The notes under the pieces are model-generated. The model did not search any database. It was given only the letters and a program-made list of their open reading frames with translations, and had not been told where the DNA came from. Shown here piece by piece: positions 16,199 through 24,739 of a stretch of DNA of 64,000 bases. The stretch comes from Sphingomonas sp. PsM26 (lineage in GTDB: Bacteria; Pseudomonadota; Alphaproteobacteria; Sphingomonadales; Sphingomonadaceae): positions 124,001 through 188,000 of the forward strand of contig JARUXA010000009.1 of NCBI GenBank assembly GCA_030433805.1, in the 5' to 3' direction. Every line of letters begins with the position of its first letter. The first letter of the stretch is position 1. The position numbers and the translations under genes are program-made.

Positions 16199-18382
16199 AT
16201 GTTCGCCCTAACGATGGTGTTGGCGGCGGTTTGCCCCGCCGTCGCGCAGGATCGCGCGCTGAACGGCCTGGTCGATCCGATGGTCGGCACGGGCAACGAC
16301 GATCAGGGCGACACGATCCCTGGACCGACGCTGCCCGCGGGGTCGATCCATCCGAGCCCAGAGACGATCAGCGCCAACACCAGCAACGCGGGCTACGACC
16401 GGGACGCGCCGCTGAGTGGCTTCGCGCAACTGCACACCCAGGGGTCGGGCGGCACCACCAGTTACGGCACGTTCCTCGTCTCGCCGCAGACGGGGGTGCT
16501 GGCGATGCGCGAGGCGGACCATCTTTCGCCCAAGAGCAACGAGCGGGCAGGGGCGGCTGGCTATTCGGTCCGGCTCGACCGTTATGCGACCGATGTGGAG
16601 ATCGCGCCCGCGCATCATGCCGCTTTATACCGCTTCACCTTCCCGAAAACCGGCGACGCGCATCTGCTGTTCGACGTCACGCGCAAGATCAAGGGCGCGC
16701 TCGGCAGCGACGGGGCCGAGGTCACGCTGATTCCGCGCGAGGGCAAGATCGTCGGTCGCGTCCGGTCGAAGGGCTATTGGTCGCCGGCCAAGGTGGACAT
16801 CTGGTTCGTCGCCAAGGTCGACGCCGCGCCGACAGCCTGGGGGATCGAATCCGCCGGCGTGCGGCAAGACGGCGCGACCACGGCACAGGTGACGGCGGAC
16901 CGACCGCTGCGCGCGTGGTGGACCTTCGGCGACCAGGGGCGGAAGCCCGTCGCGATGAAGATCGCGGTGTCCTTCACCAGCGCCGAGCGCGCCGAGGCGC
17001 TCCTCAATCAGGACGTGCCGGGGTGGGATATCGCGGCGGTGCGGTCGGCGGCGGCGCGGGTGTGGGATGGGGTGCTGTCGAAGGTGACGATCGCCGGCGT
17101 TCCCGAAGCGGACAAGCGCCGCTTCTATACCGCGCTCTATCACAGCGCGATCCAGCCGCGCGACCGGACGCAGGATCAGCCCGAGGCCGATCGCAAGACT
17201 CCGCTCTACGACGATCATTATACGCTGTGGGACACCTATCACACGCTCTACCCGCTTATGTCGCTAATCCGACCGGCGCAATATGCGGGGGTGATCGGGT
17301 CGTTCATCCATAGCTGGGAGCGGTTCGGGGCGGCCGACACCGCCTTCATCGCGGGGCGCAATTTTCACGTCGGCCAGGCGGGTGACGAAGTCGACAATGT
17401 GATCGGGGAGGGATTCCTGCGCGGCGTGCCGGGGGTCGACTGGCGCAAGGCGGCGGATGTCGTGCTGTTCAATGCAAATGAACGGCGGCGTCCGCGCTAT
17501 CTGGTCGACGGGTTCTTCGCGGTCGGGGACCGCAGTCCGGAGGGCGAGCCGCAACGCGCGCGGTCCGGGTCGGCGACCGTCGGGATGGCGCTCAACGACT
17601 ATTACGCCAGTGTCGTCGCGGCGGGCGCGGGGCGGACGGACGAGGCGGCGGCGTTGCGCAAACGCTCCGGCAACTGGCGCAACGTGTGGGACGCGAGCGC
17701 GACCAGCGACGGCTATAGCGGCTTCGTGGGGCCGCGTTTTGCCGACGGCACGTTCCAGCCGAACGATCCCAAGCGCGGCTGGAATGGCAAGAAGCACGAC
17801 AATTTCGGGTTCTACGAAGGGACCGGCTGGATCTACTCCTACGCCCCGGTCCACGACATTCCGGGGATGGTCGCGATCATGGGCGGGCGCGATGCGTTCG
17901 TGCGGCGTCTGCAGCATGCCTTCGATGCCGGGCTGATCGATTATACCAACGAGCCGAGCTTCTCGACCCCGTGGCTGTTCAGCGAGGTCGGGCGCCCCGA
18001 TCTTGCGAGCTTCTATGCCAACCGGGTGTTCACCCGCTTCACCGCGACCGCCTATCCCGGGGACGAGGACAATGGTGCGATGAGCTCGCATTATATGTTC
18101 AACCGGATCGGCCTGTTCCCCAAGCTCGGCAGCGCGTCCTTCTACCTGCATGCCCCACACCAGCCGCGCAGTGTCATCACGCTGCCCAACGGTCGCACCT
18201 TCAGCATTGTGGCACATGGATATCGACCGGGCGCGATCTACATTGGCGGTGCAATGCTCAATGGAAAGCGGCTCGACTCCGCGCTGATCGCGCAAGACGA
18301 CATCCTGAAAGGCGGCACGCTTGACCTTGAGGTGACTCGCAAGCCGGGGAACTGGAGTCGTTCACCCCCGGTTCAACACTGA
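16199..18382 (+). CDS. GH92 family alpha-mannosidase (alpha-1,2-mannosidase-like)
   Basis: A secreted glycoside hydrolase of 727 residues with signal peptide MFALTMVLAAVCPAVAQ. GH92 signatures include VDPMVGTGNDDQGDTIPGPTLPAGSIHPSPE near the N-terminus, DHYTLWDTYHTLYPLMSL (about 340) and GDEDNGAMSSHYMFNRIGLFP (about 620), which contains the acidic residues of the Ca-dependent active site. GH92 enzymes are inverting exo-alpha-mannosidases. ATG 16199 is chosen because the signal peptide starts there; the frame is open further upstream through a repeat. With the upstream oxidoreductases it suggests processing of mannose-containing glycans or mannosides outside the cytoplasm. Confidence 0.92.
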   Translation: MFALTMVLAAVCPAVAQDRALNGLVDPMVGTGNDDQGDTIPGPTLPAGSIHPSPETISANTSNAGYDRDAPLSGFAQLHTQGSGGTTSYGTFLVSPQTGVLAMREADHLSPKSNERAGAAGYSVRLDRYATDVEIAPAHHAALYRFTFPKTGDAHLLFDVTRKIKGALGSDGAEVTLIPREGKIVGRVRSKGYWSPAKVDIWFVAKVDAAPTAWGIESAGVRQDGATTAQVTADRPLRAWWTFGDQGRKPVAMKIAVSFTSAERAEALLNQDVPGWDIAAVRSAAARVWDGVLSKVTIAGVPEADKRRFYTALYHSAIQPRDRTQDQPEADRKTPLYDDHYTLWDTYHTLYPLMSLIRPAQYAGVIGSFIHSWERFGAADTAFIAGRNFHVGQAGDEVDNVIGEGFLRGVPGVDWRKAADVVLFNANERRRPRYLVDGFFAVGDRSPEGEPQRARSGSATVGMALNDYYASVVAAGAGRTDEAAALRKRSGNWRNVWDASATSDGYSGFVGPRFADGTFQPNDPKRGWNGKKHDNFGFYEGTGWIYSYAPVHDIPGMVAIMGGRDAFVRRLQHAFDAGLIDYTNEPSFSTPWLFSEVGRPDLASFYANRVFTRFTATAYPGDEDNGAMSSHYMFNRIGLFPKLGSASFYLHAPHQPRSVITLPNGRTFSIVAHGYRPGAIYIGGAMLNGKRLDSALIAQDDILKGGTLDLEVTRKPGNWSRSPPVQH

Positions 18383-18386
18383 CAAT

Positions 18387-18404
18387 TCCGCGGTTTTCTG
18401 CGGA
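18387..18404 (+). terminator. Weak hairpin after GH92
   Basis: TCCGC (18387-18391) and GCGGA (18400-18404) form a short stem with a T-rich loop a few bases after the GH92 stop. Only five pairs, so terminator function is doubtful. Confidence 0.25.
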
Positions 18405-18516
18405 TCTTTACGCGCCTTCGGTCGTATTACGGACACGTTTCGACCAATTGCGATTGCCAACCCGATCCGGCCCGCCTTGGCTTTCGAAACCAAAAACATT
18501 GCTAAAAGGTGAGTGT

Positions 18517-18828
18517 ATGCGTCCGAATTTTGCCAAAGCTGCTACTGTCGCGATCATCATGGTCGGCTCGGTTGGGATCAGCGGTTGCGCGACCAAGGGT
18601 TACGTCCAGCGCGAGATCGCTACCGTCAACCAGCGCATCGACGGGATCGACGGCCGCGTCCGTACGGTCGAGGGTACGTCGGGTCAGGCGCTGACGCAGG
18701 CACAGGCTGCTGCCGGTCAGGCGCAGCAGAATGCCCAGCGCATCGACCAGATCAACGGCCGCGTCGATGGCCTCGACCAGCAGATGCAGCAGCAGGCACA
18801 GCGCCAGCAGCGTCGCCCGCGCGGTTGA
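18517..18828 (+). CDS. Small Lpp-like coiled-coil lipoprotein
   Basis: A 103-residue lipoprotein: n-region MRPNFAK, a hydrophobic stretch and lipobox GISGC (Cys about 24). The mature part is an Ala/Gln-rich heptad-like helix (QALTQAQAAAGQAQQNAQRIDQ and similar), resembling the alanine-zipper lipoproteins of the outer membrane. Unlike E. coli Lpp it ends QQRRPRG with no C-terminal lysine. An L,D-transpeptidase gene starts 41 bp downstream, which suggests a shared cell-envelope role. The frame is open upstream but ATG 18517 has AAAAGGTGAG before it and the lipoprotein signal begins there. Confidence 0.8.
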   Translation: MRPNFAKAATVAIIMVGSVGISGCATKGYVQREIATVNQRIDGIDGRVRTVEGTSGQALTQAQAAAGQAQQNAQRIDQINGRVDGLDQQMQQQAQRQQRRPRG

Positions 18829-18868
18829 TCACGCTGTCGCAACGCGCTTGCATTGATCGACAGGACTG

Positions 18869-19693
18869 GTGAACAACCGTTTCGTGTTTACCAGCCTGTC
18901 CTTCACCGATCGCTCGGCAATGATGGCTGGTGCGGGGCTGGCGCTGGCTTTGATGCCGGTGCCGCTCGCAGCAGCGATCGTTCCCGCCGCTGCCACCAAA
19001 ACCACCGCGCCTGCGAAGAGCGGCGTCGCGCAAGCGCGCAAGGTTGCCGCCAAGCCTAAAGCCAAGGCGAAGGCCAAAACAAAGACCGTCGCCCCGCCCG
19101 TCGTCACGGTACCGCTGGTCGAGCCGGTACGGACGGAAGCCGCACAGCGCATGGTCGCCTGGATCGCGTCGGCGCATGATAACGGGTCGCTTCCTTACGC
19201 GATCATCGACAAGCAGGCAGCATCGCTGTCGATTTTCTCCGCCAAGGGCGAGTTCCTGGGCGAGACACCGGTTCTGCTCGGCATCGGCATCGGCGACGAT
19301 TCGACTCCCGGCGTCGGCGCAAAGGATCTCGCAGACATCGGGCCGGCTGAGCGCACGACGCCAGCTGGACGGTTTGTCGCCAAGTTCGGCATGGCGTTCG
19401 GGCGGCAGCGGGTGCTGTGGGTCGATTATGCCAATTCGGTTGCGTTGCATGCGGTGATCACGACGCACAAGAAGGAACAACGCGTCGAACGGCTGCTGTC
19501 GCCGTCGCCCGAGGACAATCGGATCAGCTTCGGCTGCATCAACGTCGGTACCAGTTTCTACACCAAGCAGGTACGACCGCTGTTCCTGAAGAAGGGCGGC
19601 GTCGTCTATATCCTGCCCGATACCAAGCCGCTCGAAACGGTCTTCCCGCGCGTGCGGTTGCTTCCGTATCTTGCCGCATCGGCTGCGCAATAG
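18869..19693 (+). CDS. L,D-transpeptidase (YkuD) family protein
   Basis: A 274-residue exported protein with GTG start 18869, a signal sequence (about 1-36), a Lys/Ala/Pro-rich linker (KPKAKAKAKTKT, about 62-73) and a YkuD catalytic domain in the C-terminal half. The catalytic motif is read as H194 or H200 in LHAVITTHKK plus ISFGCINV with Cys223. These enzymes form 3-3 peptidoglycan cross-links or attach outer-membrane proteins to peptidoglycan. The adjacent Lpp-like lipoprotein makes an anchoring role attractive, but this is an inference. A downstream ATG at 18920 is an alternative start. Confidence 0.85.
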   Translation: MNNRFVFTSLSFTDRSAMMAGAGLALALMPVPLAAAIVPAAATKTTAPAKSGVAQARKVAAKPKAKAKAKTKTVAPPVVTVPLVEPVRTEAAQRMVAWIASAHDNGSLPYAIIDKQAASLSIFSAKGEFLGETPVLLGIGIGDDSTPGVGAKDLADIGPAERTTPAGRFVAKFGMAFGRQRVLWVDYANSVALHAVITTHKKEQRVERLLSPSPEDNRISFGCINVGTSFYTKQVRPLFLKKGGVVYILPDTKPLETVFPRVRLLPYLAASAAQ

Positions 19694-19732
19694 CGCCATG
19701 ATGCCGATGCTTGCCCGGTCAAAGGAAACCGT

Positions 19733-20143
19733 ATGATCCTGGCCTTGATCGCGATGATTGCGGCGCCCGTCGAGGCACCGGTGGTGGTCAGCTCTTTACG
19801 AACCGAGCAGCTTGCGGACGCCTGCCGCGGAGAGGATTCGGATTCGACCCCGGGTTTCTGTACGGGCTATATCCTGGGTGCGTTCGACACCTTGTCGATG
19901 TCGCGCCAGATCTGCCCCTCGGCGACCAGCGCCTCGACGCTCGAGGCGATCGCCGCCACCCGCAAGTATCTGCGCACGCATCGCAAGGCATGGGACAGCG
20001 CGCCTGCGTTCATCGTCCGGGATGCGTTGAAGGGGGCTTTCCCGTGCAAGGTCGCGAGCAAGCCGAAACCGAAAGCCAAACCGGCGACGAAGCCCAAGGC
20101 CAAACCCAAGGCCAAAGCTACCCCCAAGAAGCGCAGCGCATAG
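19733..20143 (+). CDS. Rap1a/Tai-like exported protein with a Lys/Pro/Ala tail
   Basis: A 136-residue protein with a hydrophobic N-terminus (MILALIAMIAAPVEA), then a Rap1a/Tai-type domain: LADACRG, GFCTGYILGAFD, QICPS, KYLRTH and ALKGAFPC. The four conserved cysteines could form two disulfides. Named members of the family are immunity proteins for T6SS amidases (Tai/Rap), but no effector gene is nearby, so immunity is not asserted. The last about 30 residues are a KPKAKP-type basic repeat much like the linker of the L,D-transpeptidase upstream. AAAGGA precedes the ATG. Confidence 0.72.
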   Translation: MILALIAMIAAPVEAPVVVSSLRTEQLADACRGEDSDSTPGFCTGYILGAFDTLSMSRQICPSATSASTLEAIAATRKYLRTHRKAWDSAPAFIVRDALKGAFPCKVASKPKPKAKPATKPKAKPKAKATPKKRSA

Positions 20144-20160
20144 CCCATGCAGGCTGTGCG

Positions 20161-21060
20161 CTATCGGCTATATCGCCCGATCAGCGCACGCCGCAGCATC
20201 CGGTCTTCCAGCGAATAATAGAGCGCGATCCTGTCGCCCTCCGCCACCGTGGCGGCGGCAAAGGCGATGTCGGTCGCGTCCCGGCGCAGCGGCGGCGGGG
20301 GGACGAGCAACGGTTCCAGCCCGCGCCCGGTGATGCGGGTGTAATCCGGACTGAAACTGATCCAGCCGATCCGCCAGCGCGCGTCATGCGTCGCGCCATT
20401 GTAGAACATCACGGGGTCGCACCCCGGTGCCGCCCAGATCGGTCCGGTCGACAGATGCCAGTTATCCCAACTATCCTCGCGAATGCCGAACGGATCGGGC
20501 AGCGTAGTCCATGGTCCGATCTCGCTCGGCCCGCCCGCCATGCCGATCCGCGATGCGCCATTGGCGGCATATTCGTAGAACAGCCGCCAGTCGCCCGCTG
20601 CGGTCTGGGCGAGCGTGGCTTCCTTGATGTTGCCCTCGCCGGGCGGCGCCTTCAACGCGACGTCCTGCTTGACCAGCCGGGTCAGATCCTGCCCGCTCGC
20701 CAGGATCAGCGACCCTTGCGCACGCGCCGCATCGACCCCGGTATAATAGACCAGATACCGGTGATCCTCGGTCAGCACGACGGTCGGATCCTCGCAACCG
20801 CCGAGATCCTCGCTGCCGGGACCCGGCACGATCGCCAGCCCCGGATCCATCGTGAAGACGAGCCCGTCCCGGCTTTCGCCGCGCGCGATGATCCCGGTCG
20901 GATCGTGCGGCCTCAACGGGTTGGGGACGCCGCGCACCATCATCCGGTACAGGTCGCCCTCGCGCCATACGAACGGACTCATCAGGTCCATTCCGTCGAC
21001 CAGCGACGCGGCGGACAGCGTGACCGTGTCGAGCTGCTCGACGACATAGGCGACCGTCAT
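20161..21060 (-). CDS. Predicted beta-propeller glycosidase (GH43/GH130-like)
   Basis: A 299-residue protein resembling five-bladed beta-propeller glycosidases/phosphorylases. Typical segments are MSPFVWREGDLYRMMVRG near the N-terminus, GGCEDPTVVLTEDHRYLVYYTG (about 105-126), GNIKEATLAQ (about 160) and DPVMFYNGATHDARWRIGW (about 225). The acidic residues in these motifs are candidates for catalysis. No signal peptide, so probably cytoplasmic. ATG 21060 overlaps the stop of the upstream SDR gene as ATGA; a longer frame to 21192 adds an arginine-rich, non-family extension and is rejected. GH43 versus GH130 cannot be settled by eye. Confidence 0.75.
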   Translation of the reverse strand: MTVAYVVEQLDTVTLSAASLVDGMDLMSPFVWREGDLYRMMVRGVPNPLRPHDPTGIIARGESRDGLVFTMDPGLAIVPGPGSEDLGGCEDPTVVLTEDHRYLVYYTGVDAARAQGSLILASGQDLTRLVKQDVALKAPPGEGNIKEATLAQTAAGDWRLFYEYAANGASRIGMAGGPSEIGPWTTLPDPFGIREDSWDNWHLSTGPIWAAPGCDPVMFYNGATHDARWRIGWISFSPDYTRITGRGLEPLLVPPPPLRRDATDIAFAAATVAEGDRIALYYSLEDRMLRRALIGRYSR

Positions 21061-21830
21061 GCGCCTTGCGCCACGGTCAGCGACAGCGCGCCGTCGATCG
21101 TCACGGTGGTGCCGGTGATGTAATCCGCCGCAGGCGACAACAGGAACGTGACCAGTGTGGCGACCTCGTCGGGGCGGCCGGCGCGTTTCCACGGGATCGC
21201 GGCTTCCTTGCTCGCGCGTTCCTTGGGATCATCGAGCGCGGACTGGTTCATCGGCGTCAGGATCATGCCCGGTGCCACGCCGTTGACCGCAATGCCCTTG
21301 GGCGCGAGTTCGAGCGCGAGCGTCGCGGTGAGTTGGGCAAGGCCGCCCTTCGCGGAATCATAATCGGCTCCGCCGGCCCGCGGCGCGCGCTCGTGGATCG
21401 ACGAAATGTTGACGATCCGGCCCTTGGCGTCGGCGGCTTCGAGCGCGCGGACCATCCGGCGGCAGGTCAGGAAGGGACCGTACAGGTCCGACCGGATAAC
21501 TTGGTCGAACTGGGTCAGGGGCATGTCGACCAACAGCGTCCCGCGCATGTTGAGCCCCGCCGAATTGACCAGCAGGTTCACCGTGCCGAACGCGCGTTCG
21601 GCACGCTCAAAGAGCCGGTCGACGGCGCTTTCGTCACCGACATCGGCCTGCACCGCGATCGCCCGCGTATCCCCGCCAATCGCCTTGCAGACGGCGTCGG
21701 CTGCTGCCGCATCCTTGAAATAGGTGATGACGACGCGTGCGCCGCCTTCCCCAAGTGCCTTGGCACATGCGGCGCCGATTCCGGATTCGCCGCCGGTCAC
21801 GATTGCTACTGCGCTGTCGAATGTTCCCAT
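21057..21830 (-). CDS. SDR family oxidoreductase, glucose 1-dehydrogenase-like
   Basis: A 257-residue classical short-chain dehydrogenase. It shows TGGESGIG (12-19) for NAD(P) binding, NSAG (89-92), catalytic Ser143/144 in NISSIH, and Tyr157-xxx-Lys161 in YDSAK. The family C-terminus ITGTTVTIDGA is present. It is translationally coupled (ATGA) to the downstream glycosidase-like gene, suggesting a small sugar-modification operon. The substrate is not known; glucose or another sugar is plausible. Confidence 0.88.
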   Translation of the reverse strand: MGTFDSAVAIVTGGESGIGAACAKALGEGGARVVITYFKDAAAADAVCKAIGGDTRAIAVQADVGDESAVDRLFERAERAFGTVNLLVNSAGLNMRGTLLVDMPLTQFDQVIRSDLYGPFLTCRRMVRALEAADAKGRIVNISSIHERAPRAGGADYDSAKGGLAQLTATLALELAPKGIAVNGVAPGMILTPMNQSALDDPKERASKEAAIPWKRAGRPDEVATLVTFLLSPAADYITGTTVTIDGALSLTVAQGA

Positions 21831-21899
21831 AAATGCCGAACCGGCGACGCCGGGGCTGGTTGCATGAAATCGTCGACACGAAGCGGTTGGGCGCTGTCG

Positions 21900-22298
21900 C
21901 TATTCGCGTCGGAGAAAGATCCAATATCCGCCCGTGCTCGCGGGCTGGACCCGGATATTCAATTCACGGTCCCGATCCTCAAAGTCGCCGATATGCGTGA
22001 ATTCTAGATCGAGCGTCCCGGCGGCACTCGCGCGTTCCACCCGACCGCGGAAATCGGGATTGTCCATGCACGGGGCGACCTTGCCGAAGAAGTCCAGCCC
22101 GATGCGGTCATGCGACCCGGAACCCGAGAGGCGCCGTTCCGCCGCGCTGTAAAAGGCAACGGTGCCATCGGCGTTCAGCCGGATCGCCCCGAACGGCAAG
22201 GCGTCCACGACGGCGGTAGGCAGCGCCTCGACCGCACGCGCCAGAGCGGGCGTGTCGAAGTCCGGCACGCCCGGATCGGTCGGGTCGGACGTTTGCAT
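21900..22298 (-). CDS. Photoactive yellow protein-like PAS photoreceptor (PYP-1)
   Basis: A 132-residue stand-alone PAS protein closely resembling photoactive yellow protein. By eye [21 protein letters not shown] (34-54) aligns with the H. halophila PYP segment [35 protein letters not shown] (70-83) aligns with FFKDVAPCTDSPEF, and GGYWIFLRR with DSYWVFVKR. The chromophore cysteine is Cys77 (Cys69 in PYP); Tyr50 and Glu54 match Tyr42 and Glu46, which hydrogen-bond the p-coumaryl phenolate. The Thr50 position is Ser, Arg52 is Ser, and Met100 has no obvious equivalent, so photocycle kinetics may differ. Its ATG overlaps the stop of the hybrid kinase (ATGA), implying a kinase partner. PYP identity is recognised from memory, not by search. 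Confidence 0.82.
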   Translation of the reverse strand: [132 protein letters not shown]

Positions 22299-24583
22299 CA
22301 GGGCAGGGCCCTGACCGGTTCGCGACCGAGGACGACCGCGCCGACGACATGGTCGACCAGGGTCCCGTCCCCCGAGAACGGCAGCAACAACCGCTCGAAC
22401 GTTTCGAGATAGCCTTCGCCCAGATCGATCCGTGCAAATTCGTACGACGGCTTGCCGGTGATGGCACACCGTCGATAGGCCGCCTCGCGCGCGGTCAGCG
22501 TGTCATTGCCACTCAGCGGCAGGGTTTCGAAGCTGCCGGTACCGAGGACGTGGGTGCCAAGCGCATCGCGCAGCGTGGAGCCGATATGCGTAAAGGTGAA
22601 TTCGATCGGGCTTTTGCACAGGTCGATCGTCGCAACCACGATACGGTGGGGTTCATGGCAGGCATCGATCGTGAAGCGTTCGAACAGCGGAATGCCGGTT
22701 TGCGCGCGGATCGCACGCCAATGCTCGAAGAGCGCCTGCGTGCATTGCGATTTCAGGCGCTGGGCCAACCGGTCCAGGCGTTCCTCGTCCGATGCGCGCT
22801 GGCTGGCGGTGTTGAGAACACGGCGGATCGCATATTGCAGGCCGGCCGGGCTGAACGGCTTGTGGAGCACGGTCCCCCCCGCCGGTGCCTGCCAGTCGCT
22901 GCCTGCCGTAACGAACAGGCACGGAATGCCGACACCCGACGCCCGGATCGCGGCAGCGAGTTCGATGCCGGACATGTCGGGCATGTCTATGTCGGTCACG
23001 ACGATATCGACCGACCGGGTCCGCAGCAGATCGAGCGCGGCGCGCGCATCGTTCGCCACCAGCACGTCAAAGCCGAGATCCGACAATCCTTCGCTGAGAA
23101 TCTGGGCCAGGTCGCGGTCTTCGTCGACGAGCAGGATCGTCTCGAAGGCGGCCCCCGGTGGTGCGTCGCCGATCGGGTCGTCCTGGGGGGCGCTCGGTGC
23201 GCAACTACCCGCGCGCGCGCGCGGCAGATACAGCGAGAACGTCGTGCCCGCCCCGACGTGGCTTTCGATGCGCAGCGCCCCGCCAGCCTGCTGGATGAAG
23301 CGTTGCACCATCGCCAGACCGAGACCAGTGCCCTTGCCGCGCGCCTTGGTGGTGAAGAACGGCTCGGTCACGCGCTGCAACGTTTCGCTGTCCATGCCGG
23401 GGCCATTGTCCGCGACGCTGACGAGGACCGCATCCTTGCCCTCCAGTTCGGGCGGATGCAGCGCCGTATCGGCCAGGCAGTTGCGCACCGCGATGCGCAC
23501 CTCGCCGCCGCCCCGCATCGCGTCGCTCGCATTATGGGCAAGATTGAGCAGCGCGGACTGCAATTGTGTCGCATCGACGAGCGCGGGCCATGCATCGGGC
23601 GCGCAATCGATCACCAGCGCGACGCTGCGGCGAACGCCGTACGCGAGCAGATCCGATATCTCGGCAATCGCCGCTGCGAGGTCGACCGGCTGCGGATCCA
23701 CCTCCTGCAATCGGGCGAAGGCCAGCAACTGACGGATCAGCGTCGCCCCGCGCTCGGCGGCGCGCTGGCCCATGGCGACCACCTGACGGATGCGCGGGTC
23801 CTCCGTGCGATGATCGATGATCGCGAACCCCCCCAGGACGGCACCGAGGATATTGTTGAAATCATGCGCGATCCCCGACGTCAGCTGGCCGACGGTTTCG
23901 AGCTTCTGGCTTTGCAGCTGCGCCGCCTGCATCGCCTCGCGACGGGCGATCTCGGACGACAATCGCATATTGGCGCGGTTGAGCGCAGCGGTACGGTCGC
24001 GCACGCGCCGTTCGAGGTCGGTGGTCAGGTCGCAGAGTTGCGCCTCGCGCTCTTCCAGGGTCCGCATCCAGTGCGCGCGCTCGGCCGGATCGTGGCAGTA
24101 GCAGACGACGCCATAGGAGGAATCAGGCAACATGACGCGGTCGATCCGCCAGTCCTGCATCTGACGTGCGGCGCGGTGATCACAGCTCGCGGGGGCTTCA
24201 TAGGAAACGCCGGTTTCCAGAGTGCGGCGGAACTGCGCGATCGCGACATCGGCTAGCGGTCCGGGCCAGATCGCGTGGAGGATCTCGGCAAGCGGACGCC
24301 CGATCGCGGGATGGACGGGTTCGAACATCGGGCGTGCGCCACGGCTGACGATGCGGAGCACGAGGTCGGCATCGACCAGATAGACGCCGAACGGATCATT
24401 GGCGATCACCGCCTCGACTGTCTCGACCTGCCGCTGGAGCACGACCTGTTCGGGATCGATCAGCATGGCTTCGCGGAGAGCGGCGGGCGCGCGAGTCCGG
24501 GCCGCCTGATCCGGCAGCAACGCGCGATCGCCATCGGTGCTCGTCCCCTGGACCACCCCTCCGCTCCCGTCGGATTGAACCAT
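22298..24583 (-). CDS. Hybrid histidine kinase: PAS - HisKA - HATPase - REC - PAS_5-like
   Basis: A 761-residue soluble hybrid kinase with no membrane segment. There is a PAS-like domain (about 50-175), a coiled coil (175-225) and HisKA with phospho-acceptor His240 in GIAHDFNN. The ATPase has NLAHNASDA, DNGPGM and GKGTGLGLAM (350-425), and the receiver domain (480-595) has Asp531 in VVTDIDMPDMSG. A C-terminal PAS_5-like domain (about 610-760) shows RFTIDACHEPHRIV and GSTLRDALGTHVLG. The stop overlaps the start of PYP-1, so light input through PYP-1 is the natural hypothesis. It lacks an adjacent output regulator; the internal receiver may phosphorylate a distant partner or feed back. Confidence 0.9.
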   Translation of the reverse strand: MVQSDGSGGVVQGTSTDGDRALLPDQAARTRAPAALREAMLIDPEQVVLQRQVETVEAVIANDPFGVYLVDADLVLRIVSRGARPMFEPVHPAIGRPLAEILHAIWPGPLADVAIAQFRRTLETGVSYEAPASCDHRAARQMQDWRIDRVMLPDSSYGVVCYCHDPAERAHWMRTLEEREAQLCDLTTDLERRVRDRTAALNRANMRLSSEIARREAMQAAQLQSQKLETVGQLTSGIAHDFNNILGAVLGGFAIIDHRTEDPRIRQVVAMGQRAAERGATLIRQLLAFARLQEVDPQPVDLAAAIAEISDLLAYGVRRSVALVIDCAPDAWPALVDATQLQSALLNLAHNASDAMRGGGEVRIAVRNCLADTALHPPELEGKDAVLVSVADNGPGMDSETLQRVTEPFFTTKARGKGTGLGLAMVQRFIQQAGGALRIESHVGAGTTFSLYLPRARAGSCAPSAPQDDPIGDAPPGAAFETILLVDEDRDLAQILSEGLSDLGFDVLVANDARAALDLLRTRSVDIVVTDIDMPDMSGIELAAAIRASGVGIPCLFVTAGSDWQAPAGGTVLHKPFSPAGLQYAIRRVLNTASQRASDEERLDRLAQRLKSQCTQALFEHWRAIRAQTGIPLFERFTIDACHEPHRIVVATIDLCKSPIEFTFTHIGSTLRDALGTHVLGTGSFETLPLSGNDTLTAREAAYRRCAITGKPSYEFARIDLGEGYLETFERLLLPFSGDGTLVDHVVGAVVLGREPVRALP

Positions 24584-24739
24584 GACCGTAACGATGGCGC
24601 AGGCGCGCGGGTTTTGCCATGACCGAATGCGTTACTAACACCAATGAACGAAGCGTTACCGAAGCGGCGATCGGTGGTTCCGGGCGTTACGATCCCACGC
24701 CGCCGGAACGACCGGGGATGCAAAAGGACTGGATATCCA

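Noticed and set aside
19733-20143. T6SS immunity protein
   Set aside because: The fold matches Rap1a/Tai, but no amidase effector or T6SS gene is nearby; only the fold is reported.
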